A stretch of DNA of 64,000 bases from JAVBQJ01 sp031549115 (GTDB lineage Bacteria > Verrucomicrobiota > Lentisphaeria > Victivallales > Victivallaceae), in contig JAVBQJ010000021.1 of NCBI GenBank assembly GCA_031549115.1, positions 1 through 64,000 on the forward strand, given 5' to 3'. The position numbers and the translations under genes were made by a program. This document shows positions 24,673-33,709 of this stretch, piece after piece. The notes beneath the pieces are model-generated. The model was not told the origin of the DNA and did not search any database. It was given only the letters and a program-made list of their open reading frames with translations. Each line of letters starts with the position of its first letter. The first letter of the stretch is position 1.

Positions 24673-26721
24673 ATGACCGATTACGAAAAAATTCTCTGGG
24701 TCGAGTTGATCGGCTTCAATAACCGGGAGCCGGATATGGGGGTCAAATCCTATATCGACGGCCTCGGCTTCACGCCGACCGGCGTGTCGATTTTCATGTG
24801 GGGGCCGGACTTCGTGCATTTGCATTGCGGCTTGGAGGAGGATGCCGAATTTCCGCCGGGAATCGGCTCGTATCTGGATGTCTGGTTCGATACGCCCAAA
24901 TACCAGGGACCGCCGTGGCACAAGTTCCAGTTGAAGCGGTTGGTGGATGAGTTTCACCGTTACGGCGTACGGGTGCTGTTTTCGATTTTCCCGTGCTCGC
25001 TCGGCAACCGCTGGCATCAGGAGTGGGTTTACGACCATCAGGAGCTGGGTAACGTCACCGTCAAGGGCTTCGAGCCCTGGCTGCCGCTCATCAGTCCGTT
25101 GAAACGCTTCGCCGACGGTAGCTATTATGAGGACTTTCTGATCGATCAGGTGCTCCGGGTCGTCGCGGATTACGGCTTCGACGGCTGGCATCTGGCCGAC
25201 GGCTACAACCACAGCTGGTACCAGTTGGCCCATGCGGATTACTCGGACGACATGGTCGATCAGTTTCTGCGGCATACCGGCGTGACGCTGCCGCCGGAAG
25301 TGCCGGTGACCTGCGCCGGGGATCGCGACCGGGAAGACGCCCGGGCGCGTTACATCTGGCACGACCTGCGCCGTGAGTGGATCGACTTCCACGTTTGGCG
25401 TAATGAAGTGTATTTGCGCAAGATCACCACCCGGCTGCATGCCGTCGGCAAGCTGGTGACCAGCAACACCTGCTGGACCCGCGACCCGGTCGAGGCGCTT
25501 TACCGCTACGGGATCGACTACCGGAAGTTCACCGAAATCGGCCTGGACCGGATGATTATCGAAACCTGCAGCGCCGCCGGAGAGATGATGGATTTCATCT
25601 GCCGGGCGCGTTTCTCGGTGCCGTTCTTCGACGTGCTGCAGTCGACGGTGCTGTTGACCAAGGCGTGTGCGCCGGATGGCCGTTTCCTGTTCAACAACTG
25701 TGCGCAGGATATCACCGAAGGGTGGTCGGCGCTGCGCTACTTCCCGGCCTTCATGGAACGGGAAATCATGATGTACAGCAACTTCTACTGTTACGACGGC
25801 AGCGGCAAGCCGCAGAAGTGCTTCGACGGCGTCCAGGTCTGCCTGGCCGCGGATATCGAGCCGCACGAGTGGAAGTTCCTGTTGAAGAAGTGGAATCTGG
25901 GCTTCGGCACCGAAGCGGCGGCATTGGACGGCGTGACGGTGGTCTGGAGCAACCGGATGGTGGAGCGGGAACTGGAATTTTATCTCGCCACCCGGCGCAG
26001 CCTGACCGCGAACATCCTCTATCACCTGATCGCTTCCGGCGTCCGGGTCGCGGGTTCGGTCCGGATCGAAGACGCCGCCAAGGTGGCGACGCCGCTATTG
26101 GTCATCAATCCCGGATTGATGCCGGAGGAGGAACAAACGCAATTGCTGGCGTGTTCGCAGACGTTGTTTGCGGTGGGCGAAATGGGTTCCATGCCTGCCG
26201 GGGTGCAGTCGTTTGCCGATCGCGGCAGTGCGGCGCCGGCGGAATTCCGGCTCTATCATGCGCCGGCGGTGTCCGGAGAGTGGAGCGTGCCCGAGATCGC
26301 CGAGGAGGAAGTTCCGGCCGACTTGATGGAAATCAAGGAGCCGCCGAGTTTTTTCGACGAGCAGTATTACCGGCGGATCAGCGACGGCTTCTATGCGTTG
26401 GCGGCGGCGATGGTGACGGCGGTGGCGCCGCCGTTGGTGGCGATGGTGAACGTGGATACGCTGGACCGGAAGTTCTTCCACTTCGAAGGGGTGCAGTTGC
26501 CGTCGGGGAAATGGCGATACTTCGTCACCAACGAGAACTGGCAGTACATTCTGGGCGACCTGCAGACGGATGTCCCGGCGCGGAGCATGGAGATTATGAA
26601 TGAATTCCGCGGCCGCCCGATGCGCTTTGAAGAGCGCCAGGACGGATTGCCGGGGACGCGCTGCTTCATTCGGATCCCTCCGAAGGGCGTCGGCGTCCTG
26701 GACATGGAATTCGAAAAATGA
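24673..26721 (+). CDS. Uncharacterised barrel-like protein, probable glycan metabolism
   Basis: 682 residues without a signal peptide, so cytoplasmic while its upstream neighbour is exported. I do not recognise the family. Segments such as YIDGLGFTPTGVSIFMWGPD, DEFHRYGVRVLFSIFPCSLGN, YGFDGWHLADGYNHSWYQ and WIDFHVWRNEVYLRKI suggest a TIM barrel with many Trp, Asp and His residues, as in sugar-cleaving enzymes; the last third is beta-rich (FHFEGVQLPSGKWRYFVTNENW). The ATG at 24673 has GAGGAT 8 bp upstream; the longer frame runs inside the previous gene. It follows the giant protein by 26 bp, so they are very probably co-transcribed. A small 8-bp inverted repeat at 26733-26758 follows. Confidence 0.6.
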   Translation: MTDYEKILWVELIGFNNREPDMGVKSYIDGLGFTPTGVSIFMWGPDFVHLHCGLEEDAEFPPGIGSYLDVWFDTPKYQGPPWHKFQLKRLVDEFHRYGVRVLFSIFPCSLGNRWHQEWVYDHQELGNVTVKGFEPWLPLISPLKRFADGSYYEDFLIDQVLRVVADYGFDGWHLADGYNHSWYQLAHADYSDDMVDQFLRHTGVTLPPEVPVTCAGDRDREDARARYIWHDLRREWIDFHVWRNEVYLRKITTRLHAVGKLVTSNTCWTRDPVEALYRYGIDYRKFTEIGLDRMIIETCSAAGEMMDFICRARFSVPFFDVLQSTVLLTKACAPDGRFLFNNCAQDITEGWSALRYFPAFMEREIMMYSNFYCYDGSGKPQKCFDGVQVCLAADIEPHEWKFLLKKWNLGFGTEAAALDGVTVVWSNRMVERELEFYLATRRSLTANILYHLIASGVRVAGSVRIEDAAKVATPLLVINPGLMPEEEQTQLLACSQTLFAVGEMGSMPAGVQSFADRGSAAPAEFRLYHAPAVSGEWSVPEIAEEEVPADLMEIKEPPSFFDEQYYRRISDGFYALAAAMVTAVAPPLVAMVNVDTLDRKFFHFEGVQLPSGKWRYFVTNENWQYILGDLQTDVPARSMEIMNEFRGRPMRFEERQDGLPGTRCFIRIPPKGVGVLDMEFEK

Positions 26722-26732
26722 TTTGGAAATCG

Positions 26733-26758
26733 GTCCGCCCGAGGCGACGAGGGCGGAC
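26733..26758. other. Short inverted repeat after the barrel-like gene
   Basis: GTCCGCCC and GGGCGGAC separated by 10 nt, 12 bp after the stop codon and before the pseudopilin gene. There is no T-tract, so it is perhaps an mRNA-processing or attenuation hairpin rather than a full terminator. Confidence 0.35.
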
Positions 26759-26820
26759 ATTGGCCGGATGTGTAAGTAAAAGTTGGCAGGGAACGAAAAA
26801 CAAGTAAAAGGAGACGCTGT

Positions 26821-27522
26821 ATGAGAACGAAGGAACGAATTTTCACCCTCATAGAACTCCTGGTGGTGATCGCAATTATCGCGATTCTCGCCAGCATGTT
26901 GTTGCCGGCGTTGAGCAAAGCGCGGCAGGCGGCCCAGAGCATCAAGTGCACCAGCAACCTGAAACAGTTGGGGTTGTACTTCGAAATGTATTCGAATGAC
27001 GACGACGATTGGGCGGTTACGGCCAGCGAATGGCCCAATCAACTGGCCAATACCGGTTTCCTGCGCGATTACTGTCTGAAAGTGACCAAGGATCACCCCG
27101 AAGGCGAAGTCCGCTACGGCGTCACCGACGAAAAACCGACCATGTTCCGGTGCCCGGCGCTGGCGTACAAGGACAGCTATTTGAACACCATTTTCAATTA
27201 CGGCATGAACAGCCGCACCTACGGCGGGGCAAGTATCGGCGCGTGGGTACAGCGCAAACGCTCCAGCGTCCAGTCTCCGTCGCAACGGATGACGCTGGCG
27301 GATGCCTCGCCGGGCGGCTTGACCTGGGAAGCGTATGAAAACTGGTGGTTGAATTACGGGATTTCCGGCGAACGCCACCGCGAAGGTTCCAACGTCGTCT
27401 TCGTCGACGGGCACGCGGAATACATGAATCCGCGGCATCTGAAGGGCGGAAACAATACGCCCGGCCCCTTCGACCCCGACTTTTTCGGGCCGAATGAAAC
27501 CACACAGGCTAACAGCCGCTGA
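26821..27522 (+). CDS. Pseudopilin-like protein with H-X9-DG motif (1)
   Basis: 233 residues. A short basic leader is followed by the type IV prepilin/pseudopilin core FTLIELLVVIAIIAILASML with Glu5, then LPALSKARQAAQ and a globular part holding Cys pairs (KCTSN, RCPALAY). Near the C-terminus RHREGSNVVFVDGHAEYMN is the prepilin-type processing-associated H-X9-DG signature (TIGR04294 type). The residue before the presumed cleavage site is Ile, not Gly. Such proteins multiply in Lentisphaerae and Planctomycetes beside exported hydrolases; their role is unproven. A strong AAAAGGAGA ribosome site precedes the ATG. Paralogue of 32946-33650. Confidence 0.92.
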   Translation: MRTKERIFTLIELLVVIAIIAILASMLLPALSKARQAAQSIKCTSNLKQLGLYFEMYSNDDDDWAVTASEWPNQLANTGFLRDYCLKVTKDHPEGEVRYGVTDEKPTMFRCPALAYKDSYLNTIFNYGMNSRTYGGASIGAWVQRKRSSVQSPSQRMTLADASPGGLTWEAYENWWLNYGISGERHREGSNVVFVDGHAEYMNPRHLKGGNNTPGPFDPDFFGPNETTQANSR

Positions 27523-27545
27523 TTCCGGAACGGCGAAGGAATATC

Positions 27546-29012
27546 ATGAGGGGACGGAGCAAGAAGTTATGGTTGTCGGGGTGCCTGGCGCTGGGAGTGC
27601 TTGGTTCGAATTGGGCGGCGGCGTTGGATTTGCCCGGCTGTTATGGCGACCACATGGTGCTCATGCGGGAACGGCCGATCGTCATGGTCGGCCGCGCGGC
27701 TCCGGAGGGGCGTGTGACGGTGCGGCTGGCCGAAGAAGAGGTGACAGCGCAGGCCGATGCGACCGGAAAGTGGCGCGTCGAGTTGACGGCGCGCCCGGCC
27801 TCGGGCCCCTATGTTTTGACGGTCAGGGAACCGGCGACACAGGAAGAACGCCACTTTGACGATGTCTGGATCGGCGAAGTCTGGCTGCTTTCCGGCCAAT
27901 CGAATATGGCCCTGGCGCTGATTGACTGCGAAAATGGCGAAGCGGAATTGGCGCGGGCGGATTACCCGCGCATCCGCTTTTTTCAAGTGCCGGAAACCAT
28001 GGCGCGGGTGCCGCAGGAGACGGTGAACGGCTCCTGGCAGGTGTGCGCGCCGGAAAACGCGCGTCTTTTTTCCGGGATCGGCTATTATTTTGCCCGGCAG
28101 CTGCAGGACGAATTGAATGTGCCGGTCGGCATCATCAACGCCTCGCGCGGCGCCACCGGGATCGAATCCTGGATGGACGCCGCGTCGCTGCGGTCGGTCA
28201 CCGGGAAAGACTATTCCGCGATTGCCGCCGGGACCGAACCATTGGTCGGGGAACCGGTGGAAAATGTGCTTTATAACGGCATGATTCACCCCTGGAGCAT
28301 CTATCCGGTGCGCGGTATCCTGTGGTATCAGGGGGAGGCCAACGCCTACCGCAACCATCAGGAATACGGTTTGATGGCCCCCGCCATGCTGCATAGCTGG
28401 CGCGAGGCGTGGAATGATCCGGAATTGGGTTTTCTGCTGGTGCAACTGGCGGCGTTCCGGGGGCACGAGCCGGGGAAACGTTTCTCGGAAGACGAGCTCA
28501 ACAACCCGGACCCCGGCGACGGCGGCATCTGGGGGGCTTTCCGTCCGGTACAGGCGGGTCTTTTGACTCTGGAGCGTACCGGCATGGCCACCGCGATCGA
28601 CCTGGGCGATCCCTATGATATTCATCCCCGGCGCAAACGCGAAGTGGGAGAACGCCTGGCGCTGGAAGCCCGGCGGGTGATCTATGGAGAAAGCGAACTG
28701 GTATCGCATGGCCCGTATCCGGCGTCGGTAACGGCGGACGATGGCGCGCTGCGGATTGCCTTTGACAATCCGGGCTCCTCGCTGGCCGCATCGGACGGGC
28801 AGGCGCTGCGCCACTTCGCGGTGGCGGGAGCCGACGGAAAATTTTTCCGGGCGCAGGCGGAGATCACCGGAGAGAATGAAGTGCGGGTTTGGGCCGAAGA
28901 GGTTCCGCATCCGCGTACAGTACGTTATGCCTGGAGCGATTATCCGGGCGGAATCAATTTTTATAATCGCCATGGCTTGCCCGGAGTTCCGTTTCAGCTG
29001 GCAGTGAAGTAG
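27546..29012 (+). CDS. Sialate O-acetylesterase-like SGNH esterase, secreted
   Basis: 488 residues with a signal peptide (to about residue 26, SNWAAALDL). After an N-terminal beta domain (CYGDHMVLMRERPIVMVGRA) comes the SGNH hydrolase: block I Ser in LLSGQSNMA, GIINASRGATGIESWM, ILWYQGEANAYRN, LLVQLAAF, and the Asp/His pair in DLGDPYDIHPRRKREVGERLA. This is the order of sialate O-acetylesterase (SASA) proteins, which remove O-acetyl groups from sialic acid or plant xylan side chains; specificity is not decidable here. AAGGAA lies 6 bp upstream of the ATG. It sits between a pseudopilin and giant protein B, with a 20-bp gap to the latter. Confidence 0.9.
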   Translation: MRGRSKKLWLSGCLALGVLGSNWAAALDLPGCYGDHMVLMRERPIVMVGRAAPEGRVTVRLAEEEVTAQADATGKWRVELTARPASGPYVLTVREPATQEERHFDDVWIGEVWLLSGQSNMALALIDCENGEAELARADYPRIRFFQVPETMARVPQETVNGSWQVCAPENARLFSGIGYYFARQLQDELNVPVGIINASRGATGIESWMDAASLRSVTGKDYSAIAAGTEPLVGEPVENVLYNGMIHPWSIYPVRGILWYQGEANAYRNHQEYGLMAPAMLHSWREAWNDPELGFLLVQLAAFRGHEPGKRFSEDELNNPDPGDGGIWGAFRPVQAGLLTLERTGMATAIDLGDPYDIHPRRKREVGERLALEARRVIYGESELVSHGPYPASVTADDGALRIAFDNPGSSLAASDGQALRHFAVAGADGKFFRAQAEITGENEVRVWAEEVPHPRTVRYAWSDYPGGINFYNRHGLPGVPFQLAVK

Positions 29013-29032
29013 AGGAAAGGATTATCGCCCTT

Positions 29033-32000
29033 ATGAAGAAGTGGACGCGTTGGATTGGGTGCGCGCTTTGCGCGGCCGGCTTAAGTGCCGGAGCTGCCAA
29101 TATCGTGAAAAACGGCGGCTTCGAAACTCTGGATGCCACCGGGACATTTCCGGAACAATGGGGGCGGCATTGGGTTTTCACCGGTACGTACGAAGCGGTG
29201 AGCGATATCGCCAGCGCCCACTCCGGCACGGTGGCGTTGAAGGTCGACCAGCGCGCCGAGGGCGCCTCGGATATCCAGACCACACTGGGCAGTCCGCGCT
29301 ATCCGGGCTCCGGCGGCGGGAGTTACACGTTGAGCGTATGGGCGAAGGGCGACGGCGAAGTCGCCATGATGACCTATCTGTACGGCGCCGGCAAATATCT
29401 GGAGCCGGAGCAGCCGCTGGTTTCGGCTTCCTTTCCGACGGCGCCGGACACGTGGCAGAAGTATACTTTCGCCTTTACCATCCCGGATTCCGGCTCCGCC
29501 ATTCATCTGGATCACTCGGTGATCCGGGTCGATGAGTTCGAGGTGTTGTTCAATGTGAAAGGCACCGTCTGGCTGGATGACGTCGAATTGTATCCGGCGG
29601 GAAAGGAGCCGAAGGAGCAGGCGGCGTTCGCTTTCGATCCGGCATTGCCGCCCTTGCTGACCTTGCCGCGGCTGCCGCAGGCGCCGGTGATCGATGGGAA
29701 GGTGGAGGCTGCCGAGTGGGCCCGGGCGGCGGCGACCACCGGGTTCCGGTCGCTGGAACTGAATCTGGCGGACCGCCAGACGGTGGTTTACGCCGGTTAC
29801 GACGCCGAAAATATGTATTTCGCCTTTTCCTCCCGGCAGGAAACGCTGCTGCTGGGAATGGGGGCCGAGTCGCACTTTTCCAGTGCGGATTTCAATGACC
29901 GGACCGAAGGGCTGGAGCTCTGGCTGGCGCCGCATGGCGACGGTTGGTTTCAGTTGCTGATGGTGCCGGGGGGCGGCTGGACCTGTTCGTCGTCGACCGG
30001 CGACATGACCTGGGCGAATCAGGCCGTCTACCGTGCTTCGGTTCAGGAAAGCACGACCATGTCCGGCGGCATCATGACCATGGATGCGAAAACCTGGTTC
30101 GGGGAGGTCGCGATCCCGTTTGCGGCGCTCGGAGCCGCGGCGCCGCAAACCGGCTCCGAATGGCGGGCCAACTTCTGTCGCGATTTTTCCACTGCCGACG
30201 GTTCGGCCCGGCAAGGGCGCGACTGGACGGTGTGGGCGCCGGTGCGCAGCGGCTTTGCGGCGGTGCCGGAATACGGTATCCTGCGCTTCCAGCCGGACGC
30301 TCCGGCGGTTCAGCTGCTGCGGCTCGGGGATCCGGAGCGCGGCAAGCTGTCGCTCGGCGGCAATACTTCCGGCGCGGCGCAGCTGCAGGCCAAAGTGGTG
30401 GTGCCGCGCTTCGACGACAAAGCCGTATTGGCGGCGTCCGAAGCGGCCGGAGGGGCCGGCGAGCTGGCGTTGGCCGGAGACATTCGCAGCTCCTCCGACG
30501 GGGTGACGCCGATGCGTCTGGAATACGCCGTATGCGACGCGGAAAACCGTCTGCTGGCGCAGGCGGCGCTGCCGTTTACATTGATGCCGACCTTCTGGAT
30601 CAAGCCGCAGCTGTTCTTTACGGCCGGGCAAATGCAGGTGACGGCGGATTTCAGCCGGATGAGTTTGCCGGAACAGGCGCAGATCGTCTTTTCGGTCACC
30701 ACGCCGGCGCAGGACCGGATGGCGGAGGAGACGGTCGCCATTGCCGGTTCGGAGCATCTGAAATCGGTCACATTCGATATTTCCGATTGGAAACCGGGAA
30801 TTTACCGCTTTACCGGAGAGATCGCGGATGCGGCCGGACAAGTGTTGGCTGCGACCACCGAAGAGTGTGATATTCCGGCTCCGCCGGTATGGTGGCATAC
30901 CGCGTTGTGGAATGACCGTTCGGTGCCGTCGCCGTTTGTGCCGATCCGGAGTGAAGGGCAGTCCACCGAGGTGTTGCTGCGGAGCTTCCAGTGGCAGAAT
31001 AACGGTCTGCCGCAGACGGTGGCTGTCGAGGGGCAGCCGTTGCTGGCGGCGCCGGCCGCGTTGGTGCTGGAGGTGGACGGACGGCCCGAAGCCTGGGAAT
31101 TCGCCGCGCTGAAGCCGTTGGAAAAGGCCGATGATCTGGTCCGTTGGGCGATTGCCGGTGAATCGGCTTCGTTCCGGCTGGCGGGGGAATTATCGGTGGA
31201 GTTCGACGGCTTTGCCCGCTGGAATGTCACGGTGACCCCGAAGCGGCCGGAGGCGAAAATCACCCGGCTGGCATTGGAATTTCCGGTTCGCGGCGAAGAG
31301 GCGCTGTTTTTGCGCGGCGACGGCTTTACCGGTTCATTGCTGCAGGACATCTATACCGGGTCGCCGCGGGAATCCAAGCTGGTGCATCTGGGCAATTCGG
31401 ACAACCCCTGGGGCACCTGGATGTACGATGCCTCCGGCTGGCACTGGAACGAACGCTTTTTCTACGAACTGGTGCTCGGCAGCGACCGGCGCGCCTTCTG
31501 CGTGATGAGCGAAACCGACGAGTACATTCGGGGACCGCGCTATGCGTCGGTCCGTGAGGAAAACGGCGTGACGACGCTGGCGGTCGATCTGGTCAGTGAG
31601 GCTACTGCGGTGGACGAAGCGTTGCATTACGATTACTTTTTCCAGACGCTTCCGGTCAAAGCGGAGCCGCAGGATCCCAAGAAGTGGCACATCGGCCTTG
31701 ATCCCGGCAGCATTTACAATGTCGATCTGGAGGGGTACACCAGTCCGGCCGGGACGGAGCTCCTGGATTCACTGGCGGTCGGACAGGTTTATTACGACCT
31801 CTTGCCCGACGGCTATCCGGTATGGGTGGAAGACGCCGCGACCAGCCGTGATGCGCTGCAGCGTCTGCAAGCGCACGGATTGAAAATTGCCCACAACCTG
31901 TGGTATGCGGCGGCGCCGGACCATATGCCGGAATACCGGACGTTCGGGGCGGAGTGGGACGCGTTCCCGACCTTCTTCTGGACGACGCCGCATGCGCGGA

Positions 32001-32872
32001 TGACCGCGACCTGCCTCAACAGCTCGTATGCCGACTTCCACTTGCACAATGTGGAAAAGATCGTCAACGAGCTGGGGCTGGACGGTTTTTATACCGATGC
32101 CACCGCCATTCCCTGCAGCAACGGCCGCCATGGCTGCGGCTACCTCGATAGCGACGGCGTCCGCAAGCCGACGCTGAATCTGCTGGCGACGCGCCGCTTC
32201 GTCAAGCAGATGTACCGGATACTGAAAAGCGAAGGGCGCGACCGGATCAACTTTTCGCACTCCGGCGAGAGTCCGGCGTCGGCGGCTTTCGTCGATGTCC
32301 GGACCCATGGGGAGGAGCTGGTATGGGAGGGGTTGAATCACTACCGGCGCCTGACGCCGGACTATTTCCGGGCGAAGTACGCCCAGAATGAATATGGCAT
32401 ACCTTACACCTTTTTCGCCGTGTTTCATTACTCCTGGCGCAAGGTCGGCGACGCGGTTCCGACCCGGGAGATCCTGATGATGACGCTGCCGCACCGGGTT
32501 TCGTTCCCGCTGACCTATGAGTTGGAGGTGCTCCCGGTGTGGCGGATTGTCGATCCCTGGTGGACGGCGGAGTTTCATCCGTACTGGCGTTCCGATTGCC
32601 CGGTGACCAGCGCGAAGCCGACCGAAGTACTGACCAGCGCGTTCGTCCGGCCGGAGCAACGGGATGCGCTGGTGGCGGTGTCCAATTGGAGTTACGAACC
32701 GCAGGCGGCGGAGATTCGGATCGATCCGGCCAAACTCGGTTTCGCGGTCGATGCGGTGTACGTGGTGGATACCGCGACCGGGGAGCGGAAGCGGCTGGAT
32801 GACGCTGGGCTCCGGGCGTTGCCGCTGGCGGCGCGTGATTTCGCGTTGCTGGAAATCCAGGGCGCGCGGTAA
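29033..32872 (+). CDS. Giant secreted carbohydrate-active protein B (paralogue of A)
   Basis: 1279 residues, signal peptide KKWTRWIGCALCAAGLSAGA. It has the same order as protein A: carbohydrate-binding jelly-roll (NGGFETLDATGTFPEQWGRHW, MTYLYGAGKYL), CBM9/DOMON-like domain (PVIDGKVEAAEWARAAATTG), beta-rich middle, and a C-terminal barrel region with FGAEWDAFPTFFW, DGFYTDAT at about 1020, CSNGRHGCGY, INFSHSGES and RTHGEEL. These blocks are shared almost word for word with protein A while the linkers have diverged. The invariant Asp, Glu and His residues are candidate catalytic residues. The function beyond glycan binding and probable cleavage is unknown. A pseudopilin gene follows after 73 bp, as in the first module. 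Confidence 0.75.
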   Translation: MKKWTRWIGCALCAAGLSAGAANIVKNGGFETLDATGTFPEQWGRHWVFTGTYEAVSDIASAHSGTVALKVDQRAEGASDIQTTLGSPRYPGSGGGSYTLSVWAKGDGEVAMMTYLYGAGKYLEPEQPLVSASFPTAPDTWQKYTFAFTIPDSGSAIHLDHSVIRVDEFEVLFNVKGTVWLDDVELYPAGKEPKEQAAFAFDPALPPLLTLPRLPQAPVIDGKVEAAEWARAAATTGFRSLELNLADRQTVVYAGYDAENMYFAFSSRQETLLLGMGAESHFSSADFNDRTEGLELWLAPHGDGWFQLLMVPGGGWTCSSSTGDMTWANQAVYRASVQESTTMSGGIMTMDAKTWFGEVAIPFAALGAAAPQTGSEWRANFCRDFSTADGSARQGRDWTVWAPVRSGFAAVPEYGILRFQPDAPAVQLLRLGDPERGKLSLGGNTSGAAQLQAKVVVPRFDDKAVLAASEAAGGAGELALAGDIRSSSDGVTPMRLEYAVCDAENRLLAQAALPFTLMPTFWIKPQLFFTAGQMQVTADFSRMSLPEQAQIVFSVTTPAQDRMAEETVAIAGSEHLKSVTFDISDWKPGIYRFTGEIADAAGQVLAATTEECDIPAPPVWWHTALWNDRSVPSPFVPIRSEGQSTEVLLRSFQWQNNGLPQTVAVEGQPLLAAPAALVLEVDGRPEAWEFAALKPLEKADDLVRWAIAGESASFRLAGELSVEFDGFARWNVTVTPKRPEAKITRLALEFPVRGEEALFLRGDGFTGSLLQDIYTGSPRESKLVHLGNSDNPWGTWMYDASGWHWNERFFYELVLGSDRRAFCVMSETDEYIRGPRYASVREENGVTTLAVDLVSEATAVDEALHYDYFFQTLPVKAEPQDPKKWHIGLDPGSIYNVDLEGYTSPAGTELLDSLAVGQVYYDLLPDGYPVWVEDAATSRDALQRLQAHGLKIAHNLWYAAAPDHMPEYRTFGAEWDAFPTFFWTTPHARMTATCLNSSYADFHLHNVEKIVNELGLDGFYTDATAIPCSNGRHGCGYLDSDGVRKPTLNLLATRRFVKQMYRILKSEGRDRINFSHSGESPASAAFVDVRTHGEELVWEGLNHYRRLTPDYFRAKYAQNEYGIPYTFFAVFHYSWRKVGDAVPTREILMMTLPHRVSFPLTYELEVLPVWRIVDPWWTAEFHPYWRSDCPVTSAKPTEVLTSAFVRPEQRDALVAVSNWSYEPQAAEIRIDPAKLGFAVDAVYVVDTATGERKRLDDAGLRALPLAARDFALLEIQGAR

Positions 32873-32945
32873 GCGGAAACAACGAAGTGATACGCGCCGG
32901 AAACGGCGCATCAATAACAAGGATAACCAAATAAAGGAGGCGGTC

Positions 32946-33650
32946 ATGAAACGAACGACACGAATTTTTACCCTCATTGAACTCCTGGTTGTGATCGCGA
33001 TCATCGCGATCCTCGCCAGCATGTTGCTGCCGGCATTGTCCAAAGCGCGTGCCGCGGCCCAGAAGACCAAGTGTTTGAGCAACCTCAAACAAATCGGCCT
33101 TGGACTGTACATGTATGCCGGCGATCATGACGACTGGACGCCCTACGGCTACCAGTGGTGGGTGGAGATGAAGCGCGCGGGCGGCTACTTGAGAAACTAC
33201 TATCTGCGTACCAGCAAGGCCAATCCGGGCGGCGAAAACGACGACGGGGAACCGGCGACCGACTTCAAGTGTCCGAATCTGACCCACAACCCGAACGCCT
33301 ACAGCCCGAGCGGGCTGGTGCTTTGCTACAACTATACGGTGAACACCATCACCTTCGGGGGGACCAGTAATTCGATTTTGGCCGCCGAAGGAACGGCGCG
33401 GCGCAAACTCAGCTCGATTCAACTGATGCCGTCGTCCCGTTTCTGGCTTGCCGACGCCAATGCGGGCGATCCGTTATGGGAAGCGTATGAGAATTATGCC
33501 AACAACATGGGCATTTCGCCGACCCGCCACGACAAGGGCTCGAACGTGCTGTATGTCGATGGCCACGGCGGCTTCCAGAATCCGTATGATCTGGGACCGC
33601 AGGGAGTGCTGGTGATCAACCGCGACTTCTTCGGCTACAACGACAAATAA
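32946..33650 (+). CDS. Pseudopilin-like protein with H-X9-DG motif (2)
   Basis: 234 residues. The leader MKRTTRI precedes FTLIELLVVIAIIAILASML and LPALSKARAAAQ, identical over the hydrophobic helix to the protein at 26821. The body is different (WWVEMKRAGGYLRNYYL, FKCPNLTHNP) but ends with RHDKGSNVLYVDGHGGF, the H-X9-DG signature. The start at 32946 is set by an AAAGGAGG ribosome site with ideal spacing. It closes the plus-strand carbohydrate cluster, and a strong bidirectional terminator follows 15 bp downstream. As in its paralogue, the position before Phe(+1) is Ile rather than Gly. Confidence 0.92.
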   Translation: MKRTTRIFTLIELLVVIAIIAILASMLLPALSKARAAAQKTKCLSNLKQIGLGLYMYAGDHDDWTPYGYQWWVEMKRAGGYLRNYYLRTSKANPGGENDDGEPATDFKCPNLTHNPNAYSPSGLVLCYNYTVNTITFGGTSNSILAAEGTARRKLSSIQLMPSSRFWLADANAGDPLWEAYENYANNMGISPTRHDKGSNVLYVDGHGGFQNPYDLGPQGVLVINRDFFGYNDK

Positions 33651-33665
33651 CGCTGTGGCTGGAAC

Positions 33666-33698
33666 AAAGAGCCGCTGCGGGTGTCGCAGCGGCTCTTT
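33666..33698. terminator. Bidirectional terminator
   Basis: A perfect 14-bp stem (AAAGAGCCGCTGCG and its complement) with loop GGTGT. The stem ends carry AAA on the left and TTT on the right, so it can serve both the pseudopilin gene (plus) and the convergent ybaK operon (minus). Confidence 0.8.
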
Positions 33699-33709
33699 GC
33701 GTTTGTGCC

